Below are positions 50,243 through 61,864 of a stretch of 64,000 bases of DNA, one piece after another. The position numbers were made by a program, and so were the translations under genes. This DNA is from Peribolospora baueri (Eukaryota > Basidiomycota > Peribolosporomycetes > Peribolosporales > Peribolosporaceae): the NCBI GenBank assembly GCA_029717555.1, contig JAMDHS010000088.1, forward strand, positions 1 through 64,000. Reading direction: 5' to 3'. A model generated the notes under the pieces. That model did not search any database, had not been told where the DNA came from, and worked only from the letters and a program-made list of their open reading frames with translations. Within the stretch, counting starts at the first letter, position 1. Each line of letters starts with the position of its first letter.

Positions 50243-53200
50243 ATGGAGTCCACCCACGCCTCTTTCTTGGCCTCCTCGCCTCCCACCTCTCATTCCACCC
50301 AGTGGGTCGGTCGGCCCCACGTCGTGGGCCCTGCCATGCTCAAACTTCCCCTGCTCACCCTCGGCGTGCTCGGTCTCCAAGTTGTCTGGAGTGTGGAGAT
50401 GGCCTTTGCCTCTCCCTATCTCATCAGCTTGGGATTGAGCAAAAGTGGCATGGCCATAGTCTTCGTCGCCGGGCCTTTGAGCGGACTCGTCGTGCAGCCC
50501 TTGATCGGTGAGCCGGAATTCCCGGACCATGGAGTCGCTCACCTCCACACAATCTCATATTCCGCTTCCTCCGCCTTTCGCTACGTCACACGTCGGTAGG
50601 CATCTACGCCGACCGTTCCCGCTCGAGGTACGGACGTCGAAGACCGTTCATGCTCGCCGGTTGCGCCATCTGCTCTGTCGCCATGCTCATGCTCGGCTTC
50701 ACAGCCGAAATTGCAGGCCTCTTCGTCTCTCGGGCAACTCAGGCTGTGAGCGCCAGCGACGCCTTCACATCGTCCTAGCCACCCCTGCCTTCCTCCTCTC
50801 TTGCTGATCCGGTCCCTGTCTCCTATCGTTCTGCAGCACACCAGTCTGACCATAGCCTTGGCGGTCGTAGCGATATATCTCATCGACTTCTCTGTCAATG
50901 CCGTCATGGCCGTCGATCGCGCCCTCCTCGTCGATACCCTACCCTCCGATCAGCAAGAGCTCGGAAACGCGTGGGCTTCCCGCATGGTCGGCATAGGCAG
51001 CGTGCTAGGCTTCTTCATGTGAGTACCGTGCTCAGCTCAGCTCTCGAAATTCCAGTCGTCATGTCCGAACCACCAACTCGAAACTCATTCCCATCCTTGC
51101 ATCTGTCCATCCAGAGGCAACATAGACCTTCCCTTCTGGCTCCCCTTCCTTGGCAACACGCAGCTCAAGGTCATCTCGCTCTTGACCGCCTTCACCCTGC
51201 TTTCGACCCACGCCGTCACCGCTTGGTGCGTCAGCGAGCGGGTGCTGATCCGGGACAAGTGAGTGCAGTCTTTCTACCCCCTTTTTTTTTTTTTTGGCAG
51301 AACTCTGGAGGGACATGCTGAGTAGTGACAGTAGAGACAAAGCTGACCGCCACGGCGTTGTGGCTCCGTAAGTTCCCCGGCCACGAGTCCCTTTGCCGCG
51401 CTCGCCCTGCTTTGGCGCACCGCACGCGGGCTACCCCGGCCGATCGTGCAAATCTGCCGCATACAGTGTGCGTATACGTCTTGGAAGCGCCATGGGCCGA
51501 GTCCTTCGGCTTGTCAACGTCAACTCATGACCACCACGCCTTCGGAACAGTCTTTGCATGGATCGCTTGGTTCCCGATCTTATTCTATTCGTGAGTCGTC
51601 AGCTGCACATATTCCCAAACGGGTTTCTGTTCTATTCAAAGGCCTTACGCGACATGCGGTCACCACTTCTCACGCGCTGCAGAACTGTATGGATCGGCGA
51701 GATCTACACAAGAAGTCGGAAGGATCATCCACCACCAAATCAAAGAGCCAACGAGGACGCTACTCGAGTCGGCAGCCGAGCCATGTTCTTCCAGGCCGCA
51801 ATCAGGTAAGAAATCTAGATCGCAGCTGCCATCTCCCTCCGTCCACGCTGACCTGGTTGCTTTTTGTGACCTCTGAAAGCCTGCTGACCTCCGTCGTCCT
51901 CCCGCCTATGTTGGCGCGAGCATCAACGGCGGCGTCGTCTAACCCGGCATCGCGCCGCCTGCTCTCCATCATCTGGCACCACATGGCTGTCTACCAGTCT
52001 CTCGACTTTCTCTGGGCCGCCTCGCATTTCCTCTTCGCCGCCGCCATGGGCACCGCTTTCTTGGCCGCCAAGGCGGATTCCGTGGGCGGCGCGACGGCTG
52101 TGATTGCTTTGCTCGGTGTTGCGAACGCTTTGGTGAGCTCTTCTCAGCTTGGGGAGCGTCCTTGAATTTCTGCACGAGGTTGATCCAGGATATGCTACGT
52201 TGTTGCCGAATTTTCCAGGAGCACTGGGCACCGTTTTCTTTGGTTGGTGTCCCATGCCGTCCTCTTCTGTCTTTGAAGGTGATCGTGGCTAACAAATGCG
52301 TCTGCTTCGTGGGGACCTTTCAGCTCGGAGAAATGATCCTATCCTTCTCGTCTTCCTCATCCCGAAACCGACGTCGCTCGGGTTCTCGGTCTTTGAATTC
52401 TACCCGGGATCCGGAGGAGGATGAGGCGGGCGCGCTCCTCATGCGCGAGACCCGGTTATCCACGACCCAGCGGCGAGACGCCGCTGTCGAATCTCAGGCG
52501 TACGCTCCGTCACGAGGCAGGAGCAGCTCGCACACCTCGGTCGTCGTCGCACCCGATCCTTCCGCCCCGCCAGAGAGCGATATTGACTTTGGGAGATCGA
52601 GAGCGTCGTCGTTTGCGCCAAAGAGGGCGACAAGTCCGATGCTTGTGGTGCGGCATAGCGGCGAGGAGGAGGTGGACACGTCTAACTTTGCCATCCCGTC
52701 GGAGGACGAGGCGGTGGAAGCTGCCGGACTAGCGTTCGGTCATGAAGGCGTTGGCGGGGAAGACATGGCTGCAGAGGCAGAGAGGGACGACGACGACGAT
52801 GACGAGTGGGAGAGAGAGCTTGCGGGGGATGATGACACAGCGGACAAGGCAGGGGTCATTCTGGTAGGTATTTGAATCCCCTTTTTAGGCTTATACAGCG
52901 AACGAGCTGCTGACATTCTCGTCACAACCTGCGCCCGGCGCGGCCTCTTCTTTCCATCACGTCCAATAGGGGGTAAGTCGACCCGTCTCGAGCAATGCGC
53001 ACACCCAAAACTTAAATCTTTGGCTTTCAAGCGTCCTGTCCGGGAGGATCGGACTGGATTTGACTGATCAAAACGAATGATGGATCCTTCATCAATTCAT
53101 GACTCCCCTAGATTCACAACATCGCCATCGTAATACCTCAATTCATCATTACTTTTATCGCTTCCCGTGCGTCCCATTTCTCTCCACGGCCCCTCCCCTC

Positions 53201-53808
53201 CCGATTGGGCTCTATCGTACGACCAGCTTCGATATCCACTGAGCTTTGATCCGTTTTTTCTTTCTTTCTTGCGCGTTTTTCTTTTTCTCACAAGTCATCT
53301 TCGCCATCTTCGAACCCAGTCGCGCCGCCATTCCCCACGCCAACGTCCCCCCTCCTCCGCCGGCCGCCGTAAGCGCCAGCTCTGGCTCCCCACGAGCATC
53401 GAGCGGGAGAAGCCAAGCCGATGCTCTTGCCGCCGCCGCCGTCGATTGGAAGAGAGCATCGATTCAACTGGCATGGCAAGTTGAAGTGGCGCGCGCGGCC
53501 ACGGACGTGGGCGACGATGGGAAAGGAGGCGGCGGGAATGGCATCACGATCGTCTTACTGTGAGTCAAGCAGTCCCGTTCGCCCGTCCATCTGTATGTCC
53601 CTCCGAAAATTGGCCTCGAAAGGCTCGTTTTGCCCTCCGCGCATCCCGCCGGATCGCACACGCGGAAGCTGACCGTCCTTCCTCAACCCCTCCCCCGCAT
53701 TCCGCCCTTCGCTCTCTCCTTCCAGGGTCGGCGGGGCATCCGCTTTCGTCGCCGGGCTGTTAACGCTGACAATGTGGAGGGAGCAGAGGTGGCGGAGAAT
53801 GAGGTAGG
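50243..53808 (+). CDS. Sucrose-transporter-like MFS carrier (GPH/SLC45 family)
   Basis: Predicted proton-coupled alpha-glucoside/sucrose carrier of the plasma membrane, similar in layout to fission yeast Sut1 and animal SLC45. The first membrane helix follows LKLPLLTLGVLGLQVVWSVE; MAFASPYLISLGLSKS and VFVAGPLSGLVVQPLIG come next. The signature loop is DRSRSRYGRRRPFMLAG. Later blocks: LGNAWASRMVGIGSVLGFF, GNIDLPFWLPFLGNTQLKVI, IQFFAWIAWFPILFYS, WIGEIYTRS, and ALLGVANAL. A long acidic/Ser-rich loop (about 52380-52860) splits the second half. Clear exons: 50243-50507, 50600-50745, 50837-51018, 51115-51258. The next exon's left border is uncertain (acceptor near 51371 or 51382). A 3-nt exon at 52970-52972 is needed to give VILG before IHNIAIVIPQF. 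The last exon ends GLLTLTMWREQRW...R at 53808. Confidence 0.85.
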
Positions 53809-54448
53809 CAGGCTAGGTTGAGAAGGCCTTGCGCATTAAGGGCAGATACTTTTTGTACCAGTACTTCAAAAAAGCCGCCGGCTGGTGATCAGCCCTCCAC
53901 CCGTGCTAGCGCAAAGGTGTCAGACGACCATCGAGTCTCTACCAGCTTCGACGAAGAAAAGAGCGTGCCTCATTCTTTTCTGCCGTAGTTAAAACGTTGG
54001 TGCGAAAGCTGGCTGATGGGCAACAACGGAGTATGGTGCGACTATGCGAAGGTGTATATTGGTCGTACTAACCGCTCATCGACGGAATGGTGAAAGGCGG
54101 GAGAAAAGGCGACGAAAAAAGGAGAGCGAGAGGCGTTGCGCCAAGAAAAGCGCTGTAGTGGACGTGACGTGAAAAGTGGCAATCGTTAGAGGAAGGAAAC
54201 GGATGAGCGGGGCGGGGCGGGGAGGGGGAAGGGCGGCCGGAGATGCAGATGCGGCGTTGGAGGAGGGACGGAAGGACGGGCGGCGTGCGTCAATGGGATC
54301 GTTACTAGTTACATGATTTGAGTGTGGTAGGTGGCAGCCGAGCAGACGGGAGTCGGGTTACACGGGTGGCCTTTGTGAGGAGCAAAATCGGTGAAGAGGA
54401 AAGGAAGGAGGGAGAAGGACAAGTGGAAGAACGGAGAGGAAGGGCCAT
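53809..54448. other. Convergent 3' spacer, transporter and GSP1
   Basis: 640 bp with no supported gene. It contains G-rich runs near 54206-54245 and should hold both 3' untranslated regions. The open minus frame up to 54309 is an intron read-through shadow of GSP1. Confidence 0.6.
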
Positions 54449-55895
54449 CTAGAGGTCGGCATCGTCCTCGTCGGGAAGGGGTGCCGCAGCGGCCTGGAAA
54501 GCAGGAAAGGAAGGGGCGTGAGACGAAAAGTGCAAAGCAAGTCGAAGAAAGACGATGAAGACACACATGCTCGAGCTCCTCCTGGTACTTCTTCATGAGC
54601 TCGGCGTCGAGCGGCACCTCAGGCGGCTGCAGCGCCGGGGCGGCAACAAACTCAAGCTGCGGCTTGCTGTAGAGTGTGAACGGGAAGGGTGAAACGGGAG
54701 TCAGTGATGAACATGGACATTCTCCAACAAACCGAACCAAATCGAACATTTGCGTTTCCAACTGCCCTAATTCGGACGGGGGTAGAAAGACAGACTCACC
54801 CGCTAAGCTTCCTCGCGAGCCACAGGAACGGCTTCTCGAAGTTGTAGTTCGACTTGGCCGAGATCTCGAAGTACTGAAGGTTCTTCTTGCGGTGGAAGGT
54901 GACCGCACCCGTCTTGACCTTCCGCTCCTGTTGACAGGCAAAAGAAGCGAGGACAGGGGCATGGGGTGAGAAAGATCGGATGCAAGACAATTCCATATCT
55001 GCCGCAGTCGCACGCACCTTCACGTCGACCTTGTTGCCGCAGAGGACAATGGGGATGTTCTCGCAGACGCGCTCGAGGTCGCGGTGCCAGTTGGGGACGT
55101 TCTTGTAGGTGATGCGCGAGGTGACGTCAAACATGATGATACCGCACTGGCCCTGGATGTAGTAGCCATCGCGGAGGCCGCCGAACTTCTCCTGGCCAGC
55201 CGTGTCCCAGACGTTGAAGACGATGGTACCGAAGTTGGTGTGGAACTGGAGGGGGTGCACCTCAACACCGAGAGTGGCTAGGAGGAAGGAGACGCGAGGT
55301 CATGTCGCGGAGAGGTAAGGAGACTGGGGGCGAAACCGAAGGGCCATCGCGACTCTGACTTACCGATGTACTTCTTCTCGAACTCGCCCGTCAAGTGGCG
55401 CTATGGTAAGGGGAATGAAGGACGAACCGCGTGCATCAGCCGAAAGACGTTCTTGCTTTCCCTTGATAGTAGCGAGACGCGTGGCGCTTCCGGAGTCCGG
55501 AGTCTCACCTTGACGAAAGTGGTCTGCAATGATGGAAGGGAAGAACAACAAGTGAGGAGGAGCACAAAGTGAGCGTGGGGTCCACTCGAAACACGTCAAT
55601 CCCTGTACAAGAAGAGCTTATTCACCTTGCCAGTACCTCCGTCACCGACTACGAGGCGCGTGTCGCGGGGGAGTCGTGTCGCACGAAGAAGGGAGAAGGA
55701 AAGGTGAGTTTAGGATTCCCCGAAGAAGCTGTGCGACGCAACACGCCACTTGGGCGTCTCCAGGGACAAAGTCAGGAGGGCAGTACGCTCAGCGAGCGAC
55801 GCGCACTCGTCCACACGTCCGTCCTAACCGACACAGAAACGATACGCACCGAGGACGAGCTTGAAAGTAGGGACGTTCTGAGCCTCAGCAGACAT
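54449..55895 (-). CDS. GSP1: Ran GTPase
   Basis: Small GTPase that sets the direction of nuclear import and export by its GTP/GDP gradient. Eight exons: 55895-55850, 55648-55626, 55523-55509, 55400-55364, 55277-55018, 54927-54800, 54666-54567 and 54493-54449, giving 217 residues. The start [20 protein letters not shown] leads into the P-loop GDGGTGK, which is divided from TTFVK by an intron. Also seen: [15 protein letters not shown] (switch I), [20 protein letters not shown] (switch II), [32 protein letters not shown], and [20 protein letters not shown]. The acidic end EDDADL is the family's hallmark (compare DEDDDL). Exon 3 is only 15 nt. All borders are GT-AG and the exon sum is a multiple of three. 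Confidence 0.97.
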
Positions 55896-56356
55896 GGCGG
55901 CTAGCTAGCTCTTTTTTTCCAAGGAAAAGCTGGATGAGAGTGGAAGTAAAAGGAGAAAAGACGAGCGCGGAGATATAGAGGGGGGTGATGGATGTGTCTA
56001 GAAGGGAAGAAGACAAAGGACAGGCGACGACAGCGGGCACAGGAGACGAGAGCTCGGGCGAGGACGACGGACGGACGGTGGCGGCGACAAGAGGAAGGAA
56101 GCGCCGACCGCAGCAAAGGCGCGAGTGAAAAAATCCTGACCGCACGCTGGCGCACGCGTGTCGGAGACGGGCGATCGAAGGCGGTCCACTCTGGCCAAAC
56201 ATCTAATCTGCCCACGAACTCACACGCCTCGTCTCGACGATATGGTCATGTCACAGACGTTCCCTACAACTATAGACATCGCTCGGCATGTAGAACAAAG
56301 AAGGGAGTAGAGAAAAGAGGAAGACAAAAAAACGCATGCGAACGAACGAGGCGAAA
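55896..56356. promoter_or_regulatory. GSP1 upstream region and eIF3d 3' end
   Basis: 460 bp. On the minus strand the first 300 bases before the GSP1 ATG are pyrimidine-rich, matching the leaders of other genes here. No TATA box or gene is seen. Confidence 0.5.
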
Positions 56357-58563
56357 TCACTCCTCGCCCATGGGGACCTCTTCCGCGTCGCCTTCCATGC
56401 CCTCCTCCTCGCCCTCTTGCTCAGGCCAAGCGGCAGGGACCGAGTAGAGTCGCACGACAGGCTGAAGGCAAGAGCAAGCCAGTGTCAGCGACAGGGCGCA
56501 CAGCAAGCGAGGGCCGAAAGATTTCTCACCCTGTTGGGATCCTTGACAAGCACGTACTTGCCCTCGGGCGCGCGCATGGCGAGGTCGCAAACGGTGCGCA
56601 CGATGCCCCATCCATTGGCCAAGTTGAGGTTCATCTGCGCCGCAAAGTCTCTTGGCTTGTACGACTGCGTGCCCAGGATGACGTGTCGCGCGGCATCCCT
56701 CGGCGAGGCACGGGAGACGTAGCTGCAAAAAGCGACGGAGAATTAGCATTGGAATAAGATGGCTGCGAGATAGCGAGTACGAGCGCTGTTGATAGGCGCT
56801 GTCGATAGAAAAATGTAGCCATCCATTAGAAAATACTCTCACTCACCCCATCTTCATATTCTCCGCACCAGCCAGGATGCTCTGAACAGCCCAGCGAGCG
56901 AGCTTGCACGAGTTGTTCTTCATCTCGGTTGCCACAACCGCACCGCGCTGGCTGTCCAGCGCCTTTCTCCAGTCGGGAGCACCACCAGCGCCCTGGGCTC
57001 GCGAATCGAACTCGTTGAGCGTCTTGATGGTGATGTACTGGTTCGCCTCGCCGTTCGCGCCCGGCACCACCGAGTCCACCTCGGTACGCACGACCAGCTG
57101 CACGTCCTCCTCCTCCGTCGTGCTCAGATCGAACCGGCGGTAACGATATCCGCATGACGCCAGGGGATCCTGTTCGTCCGGGCTGTAAAACGGGTTGGCA
57201 TTCTGCAACTCGATGGGGCCAAGGTTCTCGTTGACGACCTGGAACGCGAAGTTCTGGTTCACGTAGGTGGCCTCGAGTGACAGCGCAGAAGGGCTATTGA
57301 TGTGGTCCTTGATATCCTTGCCGTCCGTCGGCTCCATCGGCGGGTCCGCCGCATTTTCGTTTACCGTGACGAAATCGAACGGCCCGCCATCGCGTTTGTC
57401 GAGGAAGAGCTTGCCATCGGTCGTCTTCACCATGATGATATCCCAAGGGTAAATGGAGCGAGTGGCGCACATAAGAAGAGAGAGAATCGAGTCGGTGATG
57501 AAGATCGTGCCTTTGTTCCTTGCAGCGAGCTGGAGGGCGAAGATGGGAAAGCAGACGCGCGTAGTCAGCGCATCCGGCCTTCAATTTCTGTCTGCTTGGG
57601 TAGAAATGAAAGAAGAACGCACGTCTTGAATGATAGGATCATCAGACGTGGTTGGGTTGTAGCGAATCCGGTCGAGGATCTGCAAAGGCTTTTCGAACTT
57701 GGTGCTGTTGATCCGGTCGTACGTCTTGTCGTACGGGTACAGCGTGCCATACGATGTGCTGTGCAGGGAGATCGTCAATGAAAACGGAACGAGGGAGGGA
57801 CGTCAAAATGAGAGTAACGACCACGCGAGAGCTCTTAGCGGTGGCAACCCACATGTCTTCCGCATCGTCGACGTCCAGGCGGAGCTTCGCCAGCCGAGTA
57901 AAGTCTATCTCCTCGACCAACTCCCACTCAGGTCCTACAGTGACAGAAGGCTCGCGCGTGCGCTGTGGCTACGATATGCCGCCGTCAGCAATCAAACCGG
58001 TCAATGTCAGGGTCTGACTCATAATAAGCTTTAGAGAGAAACTGTCGAGACAAAGTGGCGCTCACCCGGTCCCAGTCCTTCCAGCCGAACCTGCGCCTGC
58101 CCTGGAACCCACCACGCTGGCCACCTTGAGCACCGCCCCGGCCAAATCCGCCGCGACCGCCTCTTCCGCCACCGGGGCCACCGCCAGCACCACCCCTGCC
58201 TCTGCCCCTCTGGAAGCCAGAGAGGCCACCCCTCTTGCTGGTCGCTCTCGCGTTGTCGACAATACTGAAGCTGCCCTCGTCGTCTCCGTGGAAATATGCA
58301 AAGGCGTTGCTGGCACTGGCGCCATAGTTCGCCTGCTGGGCATACCGCTGGTTCTGCTTGCGCTGGCCTCCGCCGCCGCCCGTCGCAGAGCGGTCGTCAC
58401 GGCCAGCGTCCGCGTTCCAGTCGGCAACCCGCCCGAGCTTGTCGGCCTTAGAAAAGGGCGTATACGGGATACCTACAAACTGCGGAGGGACAGAGCTGGC
58501 AGGAGGGCCCCAATTGCCGTCTGGGCCGGTCGGCAGGTCGGAGGGAAGCGAGAAGGAAGCCAT
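56357..58563 (-). CDS. Eukaryotic translation initiation factor 3 subunit d
   Basis: eIF3d (fission yeast Moe1) binds the mRNA cap and the ribosome entry channel; it acts in the cytoplasm. The start [20 protein letters not shown] is followed by [20 protein letters not shown], the family N-terminus, then a Gly/Arg-rich RGG-like tract (58100-58220) that ends in [11 protein letters not shown]. Next come [38 protein letters not shown], and [19 protein letters not shown]. The cap-binding-type core contains [35 protein letters not shown], and [20 protein letters not shown]. The C-terminus carries [20 protein letters not shown] and [20 protein letters not shown], then an acidic tail ([19 protein letters not shown]). 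About six exons. Budding yeast lacks eIF3d, so its presence fits a basidiomycete. Confidence 0.93.
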
Positions 58564-58984
58564 GGCGAGCGACTTCGGTGGTTGGATGGAGGATAAAGAT
58601 GACAGAACGTACAGCGAAGAATACGGATATCGAGCTGGAAGAAGACATAACCCTAACTCGTCGACTAGAGCGCTTTTAGGTGAGTGACGCGTGGGTTGTT
58701 CATCCTCAATAGCTTCCTTCGTCGAAAGCGATTCGAAGGGTTTCCAGACTCCAGCGGGTATCCTCTCGCTCGTCAGTGGTGTCATGGGTGCCGGAACCGA
58801 GAAACAGCAATCTTATTCCTAGTCACGACAACGGTGGAATCGAAACGCAAGAACAGCTGGACCGCTCTATGTGAAAACCATTCCGTACAGGGTATGCCAA
58901 TGGTATGAAGTCTTCGTCGCCCATCCCAGCCCGTTCGTACCCAAGAGAAAGGTAAAAGGCTCCGAGGCCGTAGTCGAAAAATGC
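58564..58984. other. eIF3d upstream region, bestrophin 3' end
   Basis: About 420 bp with no gene; it should hold the eIF3d promoter and the 3' untranslated region of the channel gene, both on the minus strand. AACCCTAACTCG occurs near 58649-58660, a single telomere-like AACCCTAA only. Confidence 0.5.
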
Positions 58985-61469
58985 CTACTCAGGGTCAACG
59001 CCTTCCGGCAAGAAGGCGATCATGTACTCTGCGAAGGGGGACACACCAAAAGCTTTCTCAGGACGGAAAGCAACCGAATCGGCGCCCAGGGCGAAAGGTC
59101 GTGGAGAGGAGCAGCTTACCGATCTCGTGCCTCAACAGCGCACAATACAAGTCTTTTGAATCCAGAGCATAAAAGATTGTTCACGGTTAGACCTTGGCTA
59201 CGAAAACCGGCACGCGGAGATTGTACTCGCCGAGAGGATGGTCGGATTGATCGTCTCCGAAAGGCATCTCAATTTCTGCAGCTGGAGAGAAGAGGCCGGG
59301 AAAATGATTTTGTTAGAAAATATCGGCAGTCCGGACTGGGTGCATTGTGCCTACCAATGCCCTCGATCCCCTGCAAGGACAGACGAGTCAGGTGAGCCTT
59401 AGCACATGAGCGAATGAGCGGTGGAGTGCACGCACCATCAATGTGACCGCCACCACGGTCGCCAGCGGAATCATCTTCCAGCCCATTTCTCCAACCAGGG
59501 TCAACGGCTGTGGGGAAGTAGGTGAAAAAAAGGTCAGAACTTGCTAATCGTATGCCACAGTGCATCAGATGAGAACTCACGAGGACGATGAGGTACAACA
59601 TCAATGTCTGCTTGAGGTGGATGCCGTAAATGACCGGGATGGTGGTGGTTCTATCAGAGAATCCCATTCCCGTTCACACATATCAGTACCTTGTATTGGC
59701 CTAAAAGAGCCGCATGGAAAATGACTCACGCGATGCGTTCCATGCTTCCAAGTTGCTGCGTCATATCTCCGACGCTGGGGGCCGTCAAGAGCGAGTCGAT
59801 GAGCAGCCGTCAATAGACTTAAATAATCGTCTGCACTTCTTCTACATCGGTGACTCACAGGGTGTTTAGGGTGTTGAAACCTGCAGGGCCTAACGACTCC
59901 ATCAGACCTGAGCGGCGAGCGCCGCCTAGATAGCGGCCAACCTCGTGGAGAATCCTAAAGGACGAAGGCAGACAATACCGTCATGAGAAGACCGAAATTT
60001 CCTTAGCGGAGGGAGGAGCTAGCAAAACCCGTACCATGCCTGCACGTCCAGCTGGTCCTAACAGAACACGAACGCTCACAACAAGGGCAAAGAGATCGCG
60101 TTCGTTCCCAGGCCTTCGGCGGCGGCAATGCTGAGCATGCTTGCCGATCTGTCCAACAAGTAAGCCCTTTCCTCTTCCATTCTTGTTGCACTTGCCGTGT
60201 CTCCGCGGAGGGTGCCATAGCGACTCTGAGCAGGCGACGAGGAAGAAGATGAAATCCTGGAGCCAGAGGCCAATGCCGTGCTCGTAGTTGCAAACGTTGG
60301 GGTTTGGCGGCCGGAGGAGGCAACGCCTTTGCGCGTCGCGCCCGACTCGATATCTTCGTCCACGTCACCGGCTCCTTTTAAGTTGGCGGCACCTTTCTGT
60401 TCATCTGGAATGGGCTTCGATATTGGCGGCGTGGAAAGACCGTTTCCCTGCCCTGCTCTCCACAGTTTCTTGACGTCCTCCGGCAGCAAACCATGCAAGT
60501 CGTCGTAGTCGGCGCCGTTTTCGCCGCGGACGTGATGCTTCGTGGCGACAAAGAAGGCAATGAGCAAGCGGAGGATGCGGACCTTGGACGCAAGACGGAA
60601 GGCCTTGGTAGCCTGATGATCATCCAAATCAGCGGATCCGGCCGAAGACTTCGCTGTGCCGGAGGATTCCGTCGCCGACTTGGACATGTCCTCCAAACCT
60701 TCGATAGATATCGACGAGAAGAGCACGGGAGCGGTTTTGGCTCTCTTTTTGAGAAGAGCCACGTCTGGTTTTGCGGAGGTGTCTACGTTAAACCACACCA
60801 GACGGGCAACGTTGCGGATATCGGTGATCTTCCAGAGAGGTGGACAGGAAACGTGAGCGCGATGGGACAAAAGCCAGAGATGACCCGGCGTACGAATCTC
60901 ACCATGGCTTGTATGTCCTTCCTTCCCTCATACCAGCGATCGTAAGAAGTAGCGTTTCGGAAAACGAGCAATAGTCCAACAACGACTGAAATATGGGGCA
61001 TACTGTACTCAGATGAGGGGGGAAGATGAATGCTGAGCGGCGTGGCTGACTCCTCATCAAGCTGCGCTCCCCCGACGAGTCCAAGTAGACGCGCCACCTG
61101 CTTACATCGAGTTGGAAAGGTGCCATCCCAAGCTCTTGTTAGCAACAGCTACGATCGAAGCCCATAAGGTAATGCAGAAAACCGGGAAGACGATGCTATG
61201 TAGTACCTGCGGAGACGGGGTGGGACACGGTTCGGTTTCACTTCCGGTTAATTGCAGAGCGACGGCTGTCGACGGTCCATCCATTACGCCATGGCATGTC
61301 CCACGCTCATGTACTCACGCTGCCTCGCACTCGAAACGCATCCCTCATAAAGCTCGAAGGCGTGAGCTTGGGCTTGAGCATGTCTCTCGCCTGCTCCCGC
61401 AAGACGTGCTCGTAGGCCGAAGCGGCCGAGCGGCGGTTGAAGGAGACGAACGAGCCGAAGACGTTCATC
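58985..61469 (-). CDS. Bestrophin-family (UPF0187) anion channel
   Basis: Predicted membrane channel of the fungal bestrophin-like family. Start MNVFGSFVSFNRRSAASAYE at 61469. The N-terminal block has FMRDAFRVRGS, then VLHSIVFPVFCITLWASIVA (membrane helix), VVVGLLLVFRNATSYDRWYE and GRKDIQAMVRFVRRVIS, the family signature. A cytosolic Ser/Gly-rich insertion (about 60100-60400) follows ILRLLIAFFVATKHHVRGEN. Later come the helix IPVIYGIHLKQTLMLYLIVL, PLTLVGEMGWKMIPLATVVA and a conserved short exon of 16 nt (59370-59355) giving GIEGI. The ending uses EIEMPFGDDQSDHPL, a GC-AG intron (59230-59153), an exon of 33 nt (59152-59120) and a last exon of 44 nt (59028-58985) giving LYCALLRHEIEYMIAFLPEG. 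Without the GC donor the frame stops at 59187 with an atypical tail. Ion selectivity is not shown by the sequence. Confidence 0.85.
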
Positions 61470-61864
61470 CTGTCTTCCTACTGGACGTACAATGCTGCGA
61501 AGTGAGAATGAGGATGCGAAGCGAGTCAGGCGAACGTTTATTCAAGATTCACTTCTTTCGGCAGACGTCGTCTCCGCCGAAGTGGGGCGCTGTCGGCGCT
61601 TGCCTTCATTAAGGGTCAGTCACATGACCATTGCCCAACCCCTACGGGTGCTGGTATCGTCTGGCGTCGTTTGTAACATGGGGGAACGACTAGGTAAGAT
61701 CTGCCAGTATGTGGTGCCGCGGCAAAGCAGCGTTCACGAAAACGATAAACAGCACCAAAGAACTACAAGTACACATTCAAACGTTCATGGTCTACAAAAA
61801 CGGCGACGAAAGAAGAGAAGACGCGGCCGTCGAGAGCGTAAAGCAACCACCGCGAAACCCGCAC
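61470..61864. other. Channel gene upstream region, SNF12 3' end
   Basis: About 395 bp with no supported gene. It should contain the promoter of the bestrophin-like gene on the minus strand. Confidence 0.5.

Noticed and set aside
49685-50548. 287-codon minus-strand open frame over the transporter start
   Set aside because: Antisense to a well-supported exon, with a composition typical of the reverse frame of a C/T-rich leader.
51363-51382. An apparent 20-nt intron (GTAAGT...CACGAG) in the transporter gene
   Set aside because: Too short to be likely; the frame also joins if the previous intron simply ends at a later acceptor near 51371 or 51382.
54309-55013. 234-codon minus-strand frame at the GSP1 locus
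   Set aside because: It reads through introns of GSP1; only the spliced exons match the Ran family.
58649-58660. Telomere-like AACCCTAA
   Set aside because: A single copy in a promoter-like spacer; no tandem array, so neither a telomere nor an interstitial telomeric tract.
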